A program made the translations under genes and the position numbers. From assembly GCF_000763905.1 (NCBI RefSeq), contig NZ_JRKN01000005.1, positions 62,001-126,000 on the forward strand: a stretch of 64,000 nucleotides of DNA. Direction: 5' to 3'. Origin of the DNA: Paracoccus halophilus (GTDB taxonomy: Bacteria; Pseudomonadota; Alphaproteobacteria; Rhodobacterales; Rhodobacteraceae). Shown piece after piece: positions 18,906 to 28,349 of this stretch (positions are counted from its first letter, which is position 1; each line of letters begins with the position of its first letter). The notes under the pieces were generated by a model. That model was not told the DNA's origin. It worked only from the letters and a program-made list of their open reading frames with translations, and searched no databases.

Positions 18906-20999
18906 TCAGAAGCGGCGCGACAGGCTCAGGTCGATCATGCGCGGCTCGTCGGCATAGCACCAGTCGCTGGTGCAGACCTGCCCGTCACGATCGAACAGAT
19001 TGCGCACATTCAGCTGCAACTGCGTGCCCTCATGACCCAGATCCGCGAAATCATAGCTGAGGCCAAGGTCGAAATAGGTGCGGCTGGCATTGCGGATCGT
19101 ATTGAGATCGTTGCCATAGCTCTTGCCGATATGACGCATGCCGGCCATGACGGCGAAATTCTCCAGCGCGCCGGATGGCGGGGCGTATTTCACGAACAGC
19201 GACAGCGTGTCGCGGGGGCTGCCGGACAGTTCGTTGCCCTTGGTGCCCGGAGCGCCCTCGTTGATCCTGACCCGCATATGCGCATATGAGCCGATGAAGC
19301 TGAGGCCGTTTTCCAGATCGCTCTGCGCCTCAAGCTCGAACCCGCGCGAGGTCAGGTCGTATTGCAGCCCGCGATTGCGGCCGTCCGCGCCGACCACCAG
19401 CGACATGCCCTCGTCCTGGCGGATGTCGAACAGGGCGGCGGTGACGACGGTGCGCTGGTCGGGCAGTTCGTATTTGACGCCGATCTCTTTTTGCAGCGCC
19501 TTGGTCGGCTCGGCGGGGCTGCCGGTCGGATCGGTCGCGTCGTCATAGACCTGCGCGACATTGGGCGCGAAGGAGCTGGCGATATTGGCATAGGGTATCC
19601 ACCCGCCGGCAAGCTCGTAGGACAGGCCCAGACGGGCGGTAAAGGCTTCGTCCCACTGGGTGCCGCCGGTCACGATATCCGTGCCATAGACCGCGTCGGC
19701 ATATTCCGTCTTGACCCAGTCATACCGCGCCGAGGCCGAGACGGTCAGCGCGCCGCGTTCGATCTGGTCGGCGATATAGATGCCGGTCTGGGTCTGCTTG
19801 CGCCAGGCGTAGAAGGGCACGTCCAGCGCCTCGTTCACCGCCTGTCCCAGATCGGTGCCGCCATAATCCGCGCTGTATTTGCCGCGCATGTAATCGGCGC
19901 CGATCGCCAGCCTGTGCTCGAAATCCCCGGTCTGGAAACGGCGTTCGAGCATCAGGTCCATCACATGCGATCGGGCGGTCTCGTGATAGCGTTCCCAGTA
20001 TCCGGGGATCAGATCGGGATAGGTGCCGTAGCGCGTGGCGTAGCGCATGTCCGCCCGGACCTTGCTGTAGCGATAGCTGTGCCGCAATTGGGTGTCGCGG
20101 TCGATCTGCCAGCTGTATTCATAGCCGATGCGGAATTGTTCCTGATCAAAGCGGTTATAGCCGGGATCGCCGGCCGGCGCGTCCGTCACCCTGAGATCGC
20201 TGCCGAAATGGGAATAGGCGACGGCGCCGGTTCGGTCCTTGGCATATTCGGCCGACAGCAGCAGCCGGTGATCCTCGGCCAACCGCAGGCTGATCGAGGG
20301 CGCAAGGAAAATCCGGTCGTCCTCATAGCCCGGGATATGCGTGTCGGCATCGCGGAGCAGCGCGACAAAACGGTACAGCGTGTCGCCATTCGCATCCAGC
20401 GGGCCGGTCAGGTCCAGCGCCCCCTCGACCCGGCCATGGCTGCCATAGCTGAGCCGCGTCTCGCGATAGGGTGTGTCCTTGGGCCGCTTGCTGACCAGGT
20501 TCACCACGCCGCCGGGGGTGCTGACGCCGAACATGGATGAGGCCGGCCCCTTGAGCACCGCGATCCCCTCCAACGCATAGGGTTCGTTGCGATACCAGGC
20601 CGACAGACCGTTGAAGCTGCGCAGCCCGTCGCGGAACACCCCGGTCTGATAGGCGGGAAACCCGCGCAGATAGAACGAATCATAGCGGCTGTCGAAGCCG
20701 AAATTGCCCGGCGTGACCGCAGCCGTGTAGTTCAGCGCCTCAAGCAGGGTGCGTGGCGCCTGATCCTGCAACTGGTCCTGGGTCACCACGCTGACCGATT
20801 GCGGCAGGCGCTGGATCGGCGTGTCCACGCGCATCGCCTGGCGGCCCGAGCGGGCGATATAACCGTCCTGGAGCAGCGTCTCGTCGCTCTCGGCCTCGAG
20901 CACGATCATGTCCAGCTCGATCAGGTCGTCCTGCGCCATCGCGACGGCGGGCAGGAAGCTGCCGCAAAGCAGCAACGACAGGGTGAATCTGATGCTCAT
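18906..20999 (-). CDS. TonB-dependent siderophore receptor
   Basis: 697 aa. Signal peptide [22 protein letters not shown], then a probable TonB box in [13 protein letters not shown]. The plug domain has [30 protein letters not shown] and [14 protein letters not shown] near residues 60-170, the classic ferric siderophore receptor pattern (TIGR01783 type). The barrel ends with the aromatic C-terminus [10 protein letters not shown]. It sits in the outer membrane and imports a ferric siderophore with TonB energy. The RhtX-like MFS gene follows after two bases. Hydroxamate or rhizobactin-like ligands are plausible by analogy with RhtX/RhtA; the sequence does not decide. Confidence 0.92.
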   Translation of the reverse strand: MSIRFTLSLLLCGSFLPAVAMAQDDLIELDMIVLEAESDETLLQDGYIARSGRQAMRVDTPIQRLPQSVSVVTQDQLQDQAPRTLLEALNYTAAVTPGNFGFDSRYDSFYLRGFPAYQTGVFRDGLRSFNGLSAWYRNEPYALEGIAVLKGPASSMFGVSTPGGVVNLVSKRPKDTPYRETRLSYGSHGRVEGALDLTGPLDANGDTLYRFVALLRDADTHIPGYEDDRIFLAPSISLRLAEDHRLLLSAEYAKDRTGAVAYSHFGSDLRVTDAPAGDPGYNRFDQEQFRIGYEYSWQIDRDTQLRHSYRYSKVRADMRYATRYGTYPDLIPGYWERYHETARSHVMDLMLERRFQTGDFEHRLAIGADYMRGKYSADYGGTDLGQAVNEALDVPFYAWRKQTQTGIYIADQIERGALTVSASARYDWVKTEYADAVYGTDIVTGGTQWDEAFTARLGLSYELAGGWIPYANIASSFAPNVAQVYDDATDPTGSPAEPTKALQKEIGVKYELPDQRTVVTAALFDIRQDEGMSLVVGADGRNRGLQYDLTSRGFELEAQSDLENGLSFIGSYAHMRVRINEGAPGTKGNELSGSPRDTLSLFVKYAPPSGALENFAVMAGMRHIGKSYGNDLNTIRNASRTYFDLGLSYDFADLGHEGTQLQLNVRNLFDRDGQVCTSDWCYADEPRMIDLSLSRRF

Positions 21000-21259
21000 G
21001 TTCCGATCCCGGGCAGGGCCTTCGTCTTTGCTTGATTCAGGGGGAACCCTGGCCTGGCCGGACGGGCGAAGTTGTCATTCCTTGCCCGTCCGGCGGGCCG
21101 GCCGGGCGCGCCCGCCCTACGCGAAAAACAGGAGGTGAACAATATCTTTCTTGCGACCCGCGCCGGGCCGGAAAGGTGATGCCGGGACAAGCTGTCTTGC
21201 GCCTGTCGCACTGATGCGGTCATTTCGGCATGACGTGCTGAAAAAAGGAGTATGGGCTC
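21000..21259. other. Divergent intergenic region with a hairpin
   Basis: Between the receptor and the next plus-strand gene lies a 10-base inverted repeat, CCGGACGGGC (21058-21067) and GCCCGTCCGG (21084-21093), with a 16-base loop GAAGTTGTCATTCCTT. It may act as an attenuator of the receptor leader or as an operator. I could not align a Fur, Irr or RirA consensus with confidence. Confidence 0.4.
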
Positions 21260-22849
21260 GTGAGCAGACTCTCAGGTTACCTCGCCACCGGCACCGCGAT
21301 TGCCATGCTGCTGGCCGCCGGCGCCCATGCCGAAACCGCGCCCGCATCGGCCGGCATCCTGTCGCCGGCCGGCCTCGCCGGAGGATTGCTGCGCGGCGCC
21401 ATCGCCTATGGCCGGGTGGTCGCGGATATCCGCTATGGCGGGCTGGTGATCGACGGCCAGCGCGGCGGGCTGGTGCTGCGCGATCTGGAAATCGCCGCGC
21501 CGGGCGGGAACGAGAATTGCCGGATCTCGCTCGACCGGCTGCAGATCACCGGGCTCAGCTTCTGGGCGCAGGAGGAAACGCGGACCCATGTCGCTGCCTC
21601 GGGCCTGTCGATCGCGACCAATTGTTTCGGGCCCAACGCGCTGATGATCGGCACGGTGACCGGCAGCGACCGGATCCCGCTGGACAGCCTGACGCTGGAC
21701 CTGCGCCAATCCTCGGCCAGCGGCGCCTTGCTGGCCGATATCGAGGCGATCAGCCCCGGCATCGCCCGTATCGAGGGCAGCGCCGATTTCAGCTATGTCT
21801 CGATGTACTCCCCGGATTTCTTTGAAAAGCTCGCGGCGGGCGGCCCCGGAAACCGGTTTGACCCGGGCAGCCCGCCATCGGCGCCCGGCAATGAGGGCGG
21901 TGCCGAGCCCCAGCAGATCGGAACCCCGACGCCGGAATTCGGCCTGCGCGGCACGCTGCGCGCGGCGCATGTCTCGGTCGAGGATCTGGGGGTCTGGGAA
22001 AGGCTCGGGGTGTTTCTGCCACCCGATGCCACCCGCCCCGAGGCCACGCTGGCGCTGCTGACCGCCGAGCCGGGAACCGCCCTGCGCGAGTTGCAGCAGG
22101 ATCTGGCCGACAGCCTGACCGCCTTTCTGGCCGAACCGGGCCGGATAACCGCCGAGATCCGCCCCGCAGCGCCGATCGCCTTTGACACCACCGGCATGGC
22201 CGGACCCGAGGAGGCGGCGGCGCTGTTCCGCCCAACTGTCACGAACGGCTTGCCGACGCCGCCGCTGCCGCTGATCGCCGATCCCGGCGATCAGGACGAT
22301 CCGCGCAGGCTGGGGCTTGCCCTGGCCGAGGGTCGCGGCCTGCCGCAAAACACCCGCCGCGCGATCGAATTGCTGACGCCGCTGCAACAGGATGGCGAGG
22401 TCGCCCTGACGCTGGCCCGGCTGCTGGCCGAGAGCGACGCCGCCACCGCCTATGGCCATGCGCAGACGGCGGCCTCGCTGGATGCGCCGGGCGCGGCATC
22501 GGTGCTGGACCGGATCGAGGCGCTGTTGCCGACCGGGCAGTTGCTGGCCGCGCAGATCCCGGCGGATTCGGACCCGCCGGCGGGTGCCTTCGCATCGGCC
22601 GTCGCGCTGCGCGACGCGGCCATGGCGCTGGAACAGGGCGACGGCGTGGCGCGCGGCTATGCGATGGCATGGCGGCTGGCCGCCCCGGCGGCCGGCGCGG
22701 GCGATGGCGCGGCGCAGGCCCTGCTGGCGCGGCTCGAGGCCCGTTTCGGCACCGATCCGGCCTGGATCGAGGCGCGCGACCGGGCGGCGGATCTGGCGCT
22801 GAACGACTGGACGGAACAGGATCTCGCCGCGCGTCTTGCGGGCAATTGA
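21260..22849 (+). CDS. Exported protein of unknown function with possible Sel1-like C-terminal part
   Basis: 529 aa from a GTG at 21260; AAAAGGAG ends ten bases before it, and the in-frame ATG eight bases upstream hits a stop at once. The N-terminus is a signal peptide (GTAIAMLLAAGAHAETAPA). Residues 30-200 are rich in short beta-type repeats (YGGLVIDGQRGGLVLRDLEI, LQITGLSFWA), like an AsmA or autotransporter-type surface. A Pro/Gly linker near 205-225 follows. The C-terminal half (from about 350) has helical Sel1/TPR-like units such as LGLALAEGRGLPQNTRRAIE and AMALEQGDGVARGYAMAWRL. I do not recognise the family. It faces a convergent RND operon and diverges from a siderophore receptor, so context gives little. 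Confidence 0.7.
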   Translation: MSRLSGYLATGTAIAMLLAAGAHAETAPASAGILSPAGLAGGLLRGAIAYGRVVADIRYGGLVIDGQRGGLVLRDLEIAAPGGNENCRISLDRLQITGLSFWAQEETRTHVAASGLSIATNCFGPNALMIGTVTGSDRIPLDSLTLDLRQSSASGALLADIEAISPGIARIEGSADFSYVSMYSPDFFEKLAAGGPGNRFDPGSPPSAPGNEGGAEPQQIGTPTPEFGLRGTLRAAHVSVEDLGVWERLGVFLPPDATRPEATLALLTAEPGTALRELQQDLADSLTAFLAEPGRITAEIRPAAPIAFDTTGMAGPEEAAALFRPTVTNGLPTPPLPLIADPGDQDDPRRLGLALAEGRGLPQNTRRAIELLTPLQQDGEVALTLARLLAESDAATAYGHAQTAASLDAPGAASVLDRIEALLPTGQLLAAQIPADSDPPAGAFASAVALRDAAMALEQGDGVARGYAMAWRLAAPAAGAGDGAAQALLARLEARFGTDPAWIEARDRAADLALNDWTEQDLAARLAGN

Positions 22850-22873
22850 CCCGTTTCGGGCAAGGTTGAAACG

Positions 22874-22928
22874 CCTTGGCGGCATGTCCCGCGCCGACGG
22901 AGCGTTTCCGGCGCGGGACATGCCAAGG
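22874..22928. terminator. Long bidirectional hairpin between converging genes
   Basis: CATGTCCCGCGCC (22883-22895) pairs with GGCGCGGGACATG (22910-22922) around a 14-base loop. After a 3-base bulge (CGG, 22880-22882), CCTTGG (22874-22879) pairs with CCAAGG (22923-22928). It lies just downstream of the 529-aa gene and right at the end of the RND gene (stop 22930-22932), so it can serve both strands. Confidence 0.75.
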
Positions 22929-22929
22929 G

Positions 22930-25900
22930 TCAGGACGCGCCGGCCGGGTTTTCCGCCGCTGCCGTCCCGCGCGAGAACAGCCGGTTCACCAGCACGAAGA
23001 ACACCGGCACGAAGATGATCGCGAGCGCCGTGCCGGTGATGGTGCCGAACAGCGTCGCATAGCCGATGGCATGGCGCGCGCCCGAACCCGCGCCCGCCGA
23101 CAGCACCAGCGGCACCACGCCGAGGCCAAAGGCCAGCGAGGTCATCAGGATCGGCCGGAACCGCAGCTCGGCCGATTTGCGCACGGCCTCAAGCGCGTTC
23201 TCGCCCAGGGTCGCCATGCGCTCGCGGGCGAATTCGACGATCATGATGCCGTTCTTGCCGGTCAGCCCGACCACGGTCAGCAGGCCGACCTGGAAATAGA
23301 CGCCGTTCGACTGGCCGCCGATCCAGGCGCCCAGCAGCGCGCCCAGAATCCCCACCGGCATCGCCAGCAGCACCGCGATCGGGATGGTCCAGCTTTCGTA
23401 AAGCGCGGCAAGGCACAGGAACACGGCACTCAGGGCCAGCGCATAAAGCGTCATCGCGCCGGCGCCGGCCTCTTTCTCTTCCAGCGACATGCCGGTCCAT
23501 TCCAGCGAATATCCGGGCGGCAACTGACCGGCCAGACGCTCCATCGCCTGCAATGCCTCGCCCGAGGAATAACCCTCGGCGGGCGAGCCTTCGATCTCCA
23601 TCGCCGCCAGCGCGTTGTAGCGGCTGACCTGCTGCGGGCCGAACACCCATTCCTGCGTCGCGAAGGTCGAGAAATCGACCGGATCGCCGCTGGCATTCTG
23701 CACCCGCCACAGCGCCAGATCCTCGGGCGCGGTGCGGGCCGAGGGCTCGCCCTGCAGATAGACGCGCTTGACGCGGCCCTCATAGAGAAAGTCGTTCACA
23801 TAGGCGCTGGACCAGATCGTCTGCAGGAACGATCCCACATCCGCGGCGGTCACGCCGACCGCGCCCGCCTTGCCCCAGTCGATGTTCAGCCGGAACTGCG
23901 AGGCATCCTCGACCCCGCTGGGGCGCACCGCCGTCAGCATCGGATCCTGCCCCGCCATGCCCAGCAACTGGTTGCGGGCGGCCAGCAATTCCTCGTGGCT
24001 TTGCCCGGCCGTCGCCTGCAGGAATGCGGTAAAGCCGTTCGAATTGCCCAGCTCCATCACGGCGGGCGGCACGACCGGCACCACGACCGCCTCGCGGATG
24101 CCGCCCATCAGCGGACCAAAGGCACGGGCGGCAATGGCCTGCGCGCTATCCTCGGGCGAGGGGCGCTCGGACCAGTCCTTGAGCTTGACGAACATCATGC
24201 CCATGTTCTGCCCCTGGCCGGCAAAGGAAAAGCCGCGCACGGAAAACACCGATTCGACATTCTTCGCCTCGGCATCGGTGTAATATTGCTCGACCTTGCG
24301 GATGACCGCCTCGGTCTGTTCGGCAGTCGCGCCCGAGGGCAGCTGCACGATGGTCAGCAATGCCCCCTGATCCTCGTCGGGCAGAAACGAGGTGGGCGTG
24401 CGCTGATACATCGCCGCCATGCCCAGAACGATCAGCCCATAGATGATCAGCATCCGCAGCGGGCCGCCGGTCACGCGCCGGACGATGCCGGCATAGCCAC
24501 GGGTCAGCCCGCCAAAGCGCCGCTCGAACCCCGCGCCGAAGCCCGCGCCCAGCCGCCCGAGCCAGGTTTTCGGCGGCTCGTGCGAGGGCGGCTTCAGCAT
24601 CGTCGCGCAAAGCGCGGGCGTAAAGATCAGCGCGACCAGCACCGACAGGCCCATGGCCGAAACGATGGTGACGGCGAACTGCTTGTACATTTCGCCGGTC
24701 GCGCCGCCGAAAAAGGCCATGGGCACGAAAACCGCCGAAACCACGATGGCGATGCCGACCAGCGCGCCGGAAATCTCGTCCATGGATTTGCGCGTCGCCT
24801 CGAGCGGGCCCAGATGCTCGTCATGCATGATCCGCTCGACGTTCTCGACCACGACGATGGCGTCATCGACCAGCAGGCCGATGGCCAGCACCATGGCCAG
24901 CATGGTCAGCGTGTTGATCGAGAAACCCAGGGCCGCCATGATGCCGAACGTGCCCAAAAGCACGACCGGAACCGCCAGGGTCGGGATCAGCGTCGCGCGG
25001 AAATTGTGCAGGAACAGCAGCATCACCAGAAAGACCAGCACGATCGCCTCGATCAGCGTATCGACCACCGCCTCGATCGAGATCTCGACAAAGGGCGTGG
25101 TGTCATAGGGCACGACATAGCTGACCCCGGCCGGCAGCGACTCGGCCAGTTGCTCCATCTTTTCCTTGACCAGCTCGGCCGTCGCCAGCGCGTTCGCGCC
25201 CGAGGCCAGCTGGATCGCCATGCCCGAGGCGGGCTTGCCGTTGTAAAAGCCGGTAATCTCGTAATTCTCGGTGCCCAGTTCGGCGCGCGCCACGTCGCGC
25301 AGCAGCACCATGCCGCCATCGGTATCGGTGCGCAGCACGATACGCTCGAAATCCTCGGGGGTTTTCAGCAGCGATTGCGCGGTGACCGTGGCATTGAGCA
25401 GCTGCCCCTTGGGCGCCGGCATGGAACCGAAACTGCCGGCCGAGATCTGCGCGTTCTGCGCCCGGATCGCCGCCGTGACGGTTTCCGGCGACAGGTTGTA
25501 ATATTTCAGCTTGAGCGGATCGAGCCAGATCCGCATGGCGTATTCCGAGCCGAAGACCTCGACCTTGCCCACCCCTTCGAGGCGCGAGATCGGCTCGACC
25601 ATGTATGAATTCAGATAATCGGCAAGATAGATATCGCTGTAATCGGTGCCTTCCTCGCCGACCAGACCGATGACCATCAGAAAGCCGGTCGCGGATTTCT
25701 CGACCGTGACGCCCTGGCGGGTCACCTCGGCGGGCAGGCTCGCCTCGGCCTGGGCCAGCTTGTTCTGGACCTGCACCTGCGCGATATCGGCATCGGTGCC
25801 AAGCGCGAAGGTCAGCGAGATCGAGGCGCGGCCGGTCGAGGTGGTCGAGGATTCGATATAGCGCAGCCCGTCAAGGCCGGTCATCTCTTTCTCGATGATC

Positions 25901-26088
25901 TGCACCACCGTATCGGCGACCGTTTCGGCCGAGGCGCCGGGATAGGTCGCGCCGATCACCACCGACGGGCCGGAGATCGACGGGTATTGCGAAATGGGCA
26001 GGCGCATGATCGACAGCGCGCCCAGCCCCATGACGATGATCGCGATCACCCAGGCAAAGATCGGGCGGTCGATGAAGAAACGTGGCAT
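22930..26088 (-). CDS. RND multidrug efflux transporter, AcrB/MexB-like inner-membrane pump
   Basis: 1052 aa, the length of hydrophobe/amphiphile efflux (HAE1) pumps. It starts MPRFFIDRPIFAWVIAIIVM, the usual first helix. The proton relay is visible: AIGLLVDDAIVVVENVERIM in TM4 (two Asp) and VGLTGKNGIMIVEFARER in TM10 (Lys). Duplicated TM and periplasmic porter domains are complete. It expels drugs or toxic compounds through a tripartite complex with the adaptor encoded three bases upstream and an outer-membrane channel not found here. The end of the gene abuts the hairpin at 22874-22928. Confidence 0.95.
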   Translation of the reverse strand: MPRFFIDRPIFAWVIAIIVMGLGALSIMRLPISQYPSISGPSVVIGATYPGASAETVADTVVQIIEKEMTGLDGLRYIESSTTSTGRASISLTFALGTDADIAQVQVQNKLAQAEASLPAEVTRQGVTVEKSATGFLMVIGLVGEEGTDYSDIYLADYLNSYMVEPISRLEGVGKVEVFGSEYAMRIWLDPLKLKYYNLSPETVTAAIRAQNAQISAGSFGSMPAPKGQLLNATVTAQSLLKTPEDFERIVLRTDTDGGMVLLRDVARAELGTENYEITGFYNGKPASGMAIQLASGANALATAELVKEKMEQLAESLPAGVSYVVPYDTTPFVEISIEAVVDTLIEAIVLVFLVMLLFLHNFRATLIPTLAVPVVLLGTFGIMAALGFSINTLTMLAMVLAIGLLVDDAIVVVENVERIMHDEHLGPLEATRKSMDEISGALVGIAIVVSAVFVPMAFFGGATGEMYKQFAVTIVSAMGLSVLVALIFTPALCATMLKPPSHEPPKTWLGRLGAGFGAGFERRFGGLTRGYAGIVRRVTGGPLRMLIIYGLIVLGMAAMYQRTPTSFLPDEDQGALLTIVQLPSGATAEQTEAVIRKVEQYYTDAEAKNVESVFSVRGFSFAGQGQNMGMMFVKLKDWSERPSPEDSAQAIAARAFGPLMGGIREAVVVPVVPPAVMELGNSNGFTAFLQATAGQSHEELLAARNQLLGMAGQDPMLTAVRPSGVEDASQFRLNIDWGKAGAVGVTAADVGSFLQTIWSSAYVNDFLYEGRVKRVYLQGEPSARTAPEDLALWRVQNASGDPVDFSTFATQEWVFGPQQVSRYNALAAMEIEGSPAEGYSSGEALQAMERLAGQLPPGYSLEWTGMSLEEKEAGAGAMTLYALALSAVFLCLAALYESWTIPIAVLLAMPVGILGALLGAWIGGQSNGVYFQVGLLTVVGLTGKNGIMIVEFARERMATLGENALEAVRKSAELRFRPILMTSLAFGLGVVPLVLSAGAGSGARHAIGYATLFGTITGTALAIIFVPVFFVLVNRLFSRGTAAAENPAGAS

Positions 26089-26091
26089 GGC

Positions 26092-27243
26092 TTACTCGGC
26101 CTTTTCTGTTGCGCGCGTGACAAGTGCCGCCTGCGTTTGCGGCGCCTCGACGATCTCGACCCGGGCGCCGGGCGCGATCTTCTGGAAGCCCGAGGTGACG
26201 ATCTTGTCGCCGGCCTTGATGCCGCCGGTCACCACCCAGTCGTTTCCGGCCCCGGTCTGGATGGTCAGCTTGCGCATGACCACGGTGCCATCCTCGACCA
26301 GCCAGGCATGCGCCTCGCCCTGTTCGTTGCGCATGACCGCGTTCTTGGGCAGCAGAAAGGCTTCGCCGGCCCTGGCCTGGGGCACCTCGACCTCGACATA
26401 AAGCCCCGGCAGCAGGCGGAAATCCGGGTTCGGAAAGCTGATGCGCAGGGTGATCATGCCGGTGGTCGGCTCGACCTGCGGCTCGGCGGCGCGCAATTCG
26501 CCGCGCTGTCCGAAGGGTTTGCCATTGGGCAGCATCATCTCGACGCCGCCGGCCATCAGCTCGCGGCGGGTTTCGGGATCGGCATCCCAGTTCAGCAGGT
26601 CGTTCACCGATTGCGTGACATCGACATAGACCGGGTCCAGCGCCCGGATCGTGCTCAGCGCGCCCGCCTGCTGCGCCCCTACCAGCGCCCCGGTGGTGGT
26701 CAGCGACAGGCCGATCCGGCCCGAGATCGGCGCCCGGATCGTGGTGCGCTCAAGGTCGATCTCGGCGCTGAGCAGCTGCGCCTTGGCCAGTTGCAGGGCG
26801 GCGCCGGCCGCATCGCGCGAAAACACCGCAGTGTCGCGTTTCTGCACCGAGCCGGTCTTGGTGGCCAGCAATTCCTCGGCGCGGCGGGCTTCGCGCTCGG
26901 CCAGGCTGAAATTCGCCTCGGCCTGCGACACGGCGGCGCGGGCGGCGGCGACGGCGGCGGCATAGGTCTCGTCCTCGATCTTGTAGAGCGGCTGCCCCTT
27001 TTCGACCGAGGTGCCCTCATCAAAGAGCCGTTCGCGGATGATGCCCGAGACCTGCGGCCGGACCTCGGCGATGGTCGAGGCCTTGATGCGCCCCGGCAGG
27101 CGCACCTTCTGAATGAATTCCTGGCTTTGCGCGGTCAGCACGGTGACCGTCGGCGCCGGGGCGTCCTGCGCCAGCAGCGCGCCGGGCGAAAGCAAAGCCA
27201 GGAACGACAACGCAACGGCCGCGACTGGGAAGAAACGCTTCAT
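26092..27243 (-). CDS. RND efflux periplasmic adaptor (membrane fusion protein)
   Basis: 383 aa from ATG at 27243. The signal peptide MKRFFPVAAVALSFLALLSPG ends LLAQDA without a lipobox Cys, so the protein is probably not lipidated, unlike AcrA. The lipoyl/hairpin region follows: KVRLPGRIKASTIAEVRPQVSG (about 50-72), FDEGTSVEKGQPLYKIED (about 80), coiled-coil helices with repeated Ala/Glu to about 170, and TIRAPISGRIGLS. It bridges the RND pump to an outer-membrane channel. It is encoded between the TetR regulator and the pump, all on one strand. An in-frame extension to 27408 overlaps tetR and is rejected. Confidence 0.92.
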   Translation of the reverse strand: MKRFFPVAAVALSFLALLSPGALLAQDAPAPTVTVLTAQSQEFIQKVRLPGRIKASTIAEVRPQVSGIIRERLFDEGTSVEKGQPLYKIEDETYAAAVAAARAAVSQAEANFSLAEREARRAEELLATKTGSVQKRDTAVFSRDAAGAALQLAKAQLLSAEIDLERTTIRAPISGRIGLSLTTTGALVGAQQAGALSTIRALDPVYVDVTQSVNDLLNWDADPETRRELMAGGVEMMLPNGKPFGQRGELRAAEPQVEPTTGMITLRISFPNPDFRLLPGLYVEVEVPQARAGEAFLLPKNAVMRNEQGEAHAWLVEDGTVVMRKLTIQTGAGNDWVVTGGIKAGDKIVTSGFQKIAPGARVEIVEAPQTQAALVTRATEKAE

Positions 27244-27302
27244 GGTGTACCTTTCAAGGGCGAATTTCGGGATAATCCGGGGTGCCGGCCGGGCGCCGCC
27301 GC

Positions 27303-27923
27303 TCATGGGCGCCGGGCATTTTCGCAGCCCCGCAGCAGGGACATCTGCGAGGACAGGATCTTCCAGCCCAGCACCGAAAGCGGAAAGGCCTTGGCCGAGC
27401 GCAGCCATTCGGACAGCAATCCGTGCATCGTGGACATCATCAGGACAGCCGCTTCCTCGGGCGTGAAATCGGGGCTCAGCGTGCCATTGCTTCTGGCCTG
27501 CCGCGCGATGCGGCGCAAAAGCTCGAACATCTGGTTGTTGATGTCCCTGATGCAGCGGGCGGTTTCCTCGTCCTCGACCATATGGGACAGGATCCGGAAC
27601 ATGCGCTGCTGCGATTCATCGACCTCGAAGATGGCCAGCATCTCGTGGCCGGCGGCTTCCAGCAGGCCCAGCGGATCGTCATAGCCCTGTTCGGCCGCCA
27701 TCGCCAGGATGCCCTCTTGCGGCAAAAGACGCCGCGCCCTGAGCGCCGTCAGCAGATCGGTCTTGTCCTTGAAATGCCAGTAGAAGGCGCCCCGGGTCAC
27801 GCCGGCGGCACGGGAAATGCTTTCCAGCGAGGCCGAGGACACGCCTTTCTCGGCAAAGATGTGCTCCGCCACGTCAAGGATGGCGGTGCGGGTCTGTTCG
27901 GCCTCTTCCTTGGTCCGCCGCAT
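27303..27923 (-). CDS. TetR/AcrR-family repressor of the efflux operon
   Basis: 206 aa from ATG at 27923 (MRRTKEEAEQTRTAILDVAE), the normal TetR start. The HTH reads ASLESISRAAGVTRGAFYWHFKDKTDLL (about 32-60), typical of AcrR, TtgR and MexL-like regulators. The ligand-binding domain runs to the C-terminus. It is the first gene of the row tetR, adaptor, pump (gap of 59 bases), so the same promoter may drive all three and be autorepressed. The AcrR-like palindrome at 27963-27980 lies 40 bases upstream. An open frame continues upstream to 28121 but is the decayed tail of an IS5 transposase, not part of this protein. Confidence 0.92.
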   Translation of the reverse strand: MRRTKEEAEQTRTAILDVAEHIFAEKGVSSASLESISRAAGVTRGAFYWHFKDKTDLLTALRARRLLPQEGILAMAAEQGYDDPLGLLEAAGHEMLAIFEVDESQQRMFRILSHMVEDEETARCIRDINNQMFELLRRIARQARSNGTLSPDFTPEEAAVLMMSTMHGLLSEWLRSAKAFPLSVLGWKILSSQMSLLRGCENARRP

Positions 27924-27962
27924 CTCGCGCCCCCGGATTGGATGGATTCGCCGCATATATAA

Positions 27963-27980
27963 ACATACATGTAGGTATGT
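27963..27980. promoter_or_regulatory. AcrR/TtgR-like operator upstream of tetR
   Basis: ACATAC ATGTAG GTATGT is a 6-base inverted repeat with a 6-base spacer that itself overlaps the palindrome TACATGTA (27966-27973). AT-rich flanks (ATATATAAAC and AAATAGATTT) suggest a promoter. The ACATAC/GTATGT half-sites resemble those bound by AcrR and TtgR in other bacteria. Confidence 0.6.
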
Positions 27981-28019
27981 AAATAGATTTCTGATGGGCG
28001 CTGTTGCGGGCTTCAGCCT

Positions 28020-28318
28020 TTGATCGCGGCTCCCCCCTTCCCCGTTGAAGCGGTTGATGAGGGCAATCCGGATGTGGATTTCGGCGGTCTGGCGGTCGGG
28101 GGTGAGCCATTGGCACGCCATCTGCGGTCACGGTGCCGAGTCGCTCATCGGATGGCACTTGGCTCAACAGATCTGGAAGGACCGGGCTGCCGCCCTCCTG
28201 GATCGAGGTGAATGCCACCGCCCGGATATCGCCGGTGGCCGAATCTATGGCCAGATGTGGCTTGCGATACTGGCGCCCGCGCTGCGTTCCATGCTTGCGG
28301 GTATGAGCCAGGGCGGAA
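28020..28318 (-). pseudogene. IS5-family transposase, C-terminal remnant
   Basis: Translated on the minus strand, the segment reads HTRKHGTQRGRQYRKPHLAI, then GGSPVLPDLLSQVPSDERLG and TVTADG, the central part of an IS5-family DDE transposase. After TVTADG the frame shifts and a stretch is missing; the extreme C-terminus PDRQTAEIHIRIALINRFN then appears in another frame (around 28040-28100). The element therefore carries an internal deletion plus a frameshift and cannot be active. Confidence 0.75.
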
Positions 28319-28349
28319 AACAGTCCCGGGGGCTGTTGAAAAAGCCGTG

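Noticed and set aside
22876..25608. Very long plus-strand open frame (about 910 codons) opposite the RND pump
   Set aside because: It is an antisense shadow of a high-GC gene: composition is Arg/Gly/His-rich with no domain, while the minus strand encodes a complete AcrB-like protein.
27924..28121. Upstream in-frame extension of the TetR regulator
   Set aside because: It encodes PDRQTAEIHIRIALINRFN, the tail of a decayed IS5 transposase, and would place the tetR operator inside the coding region.
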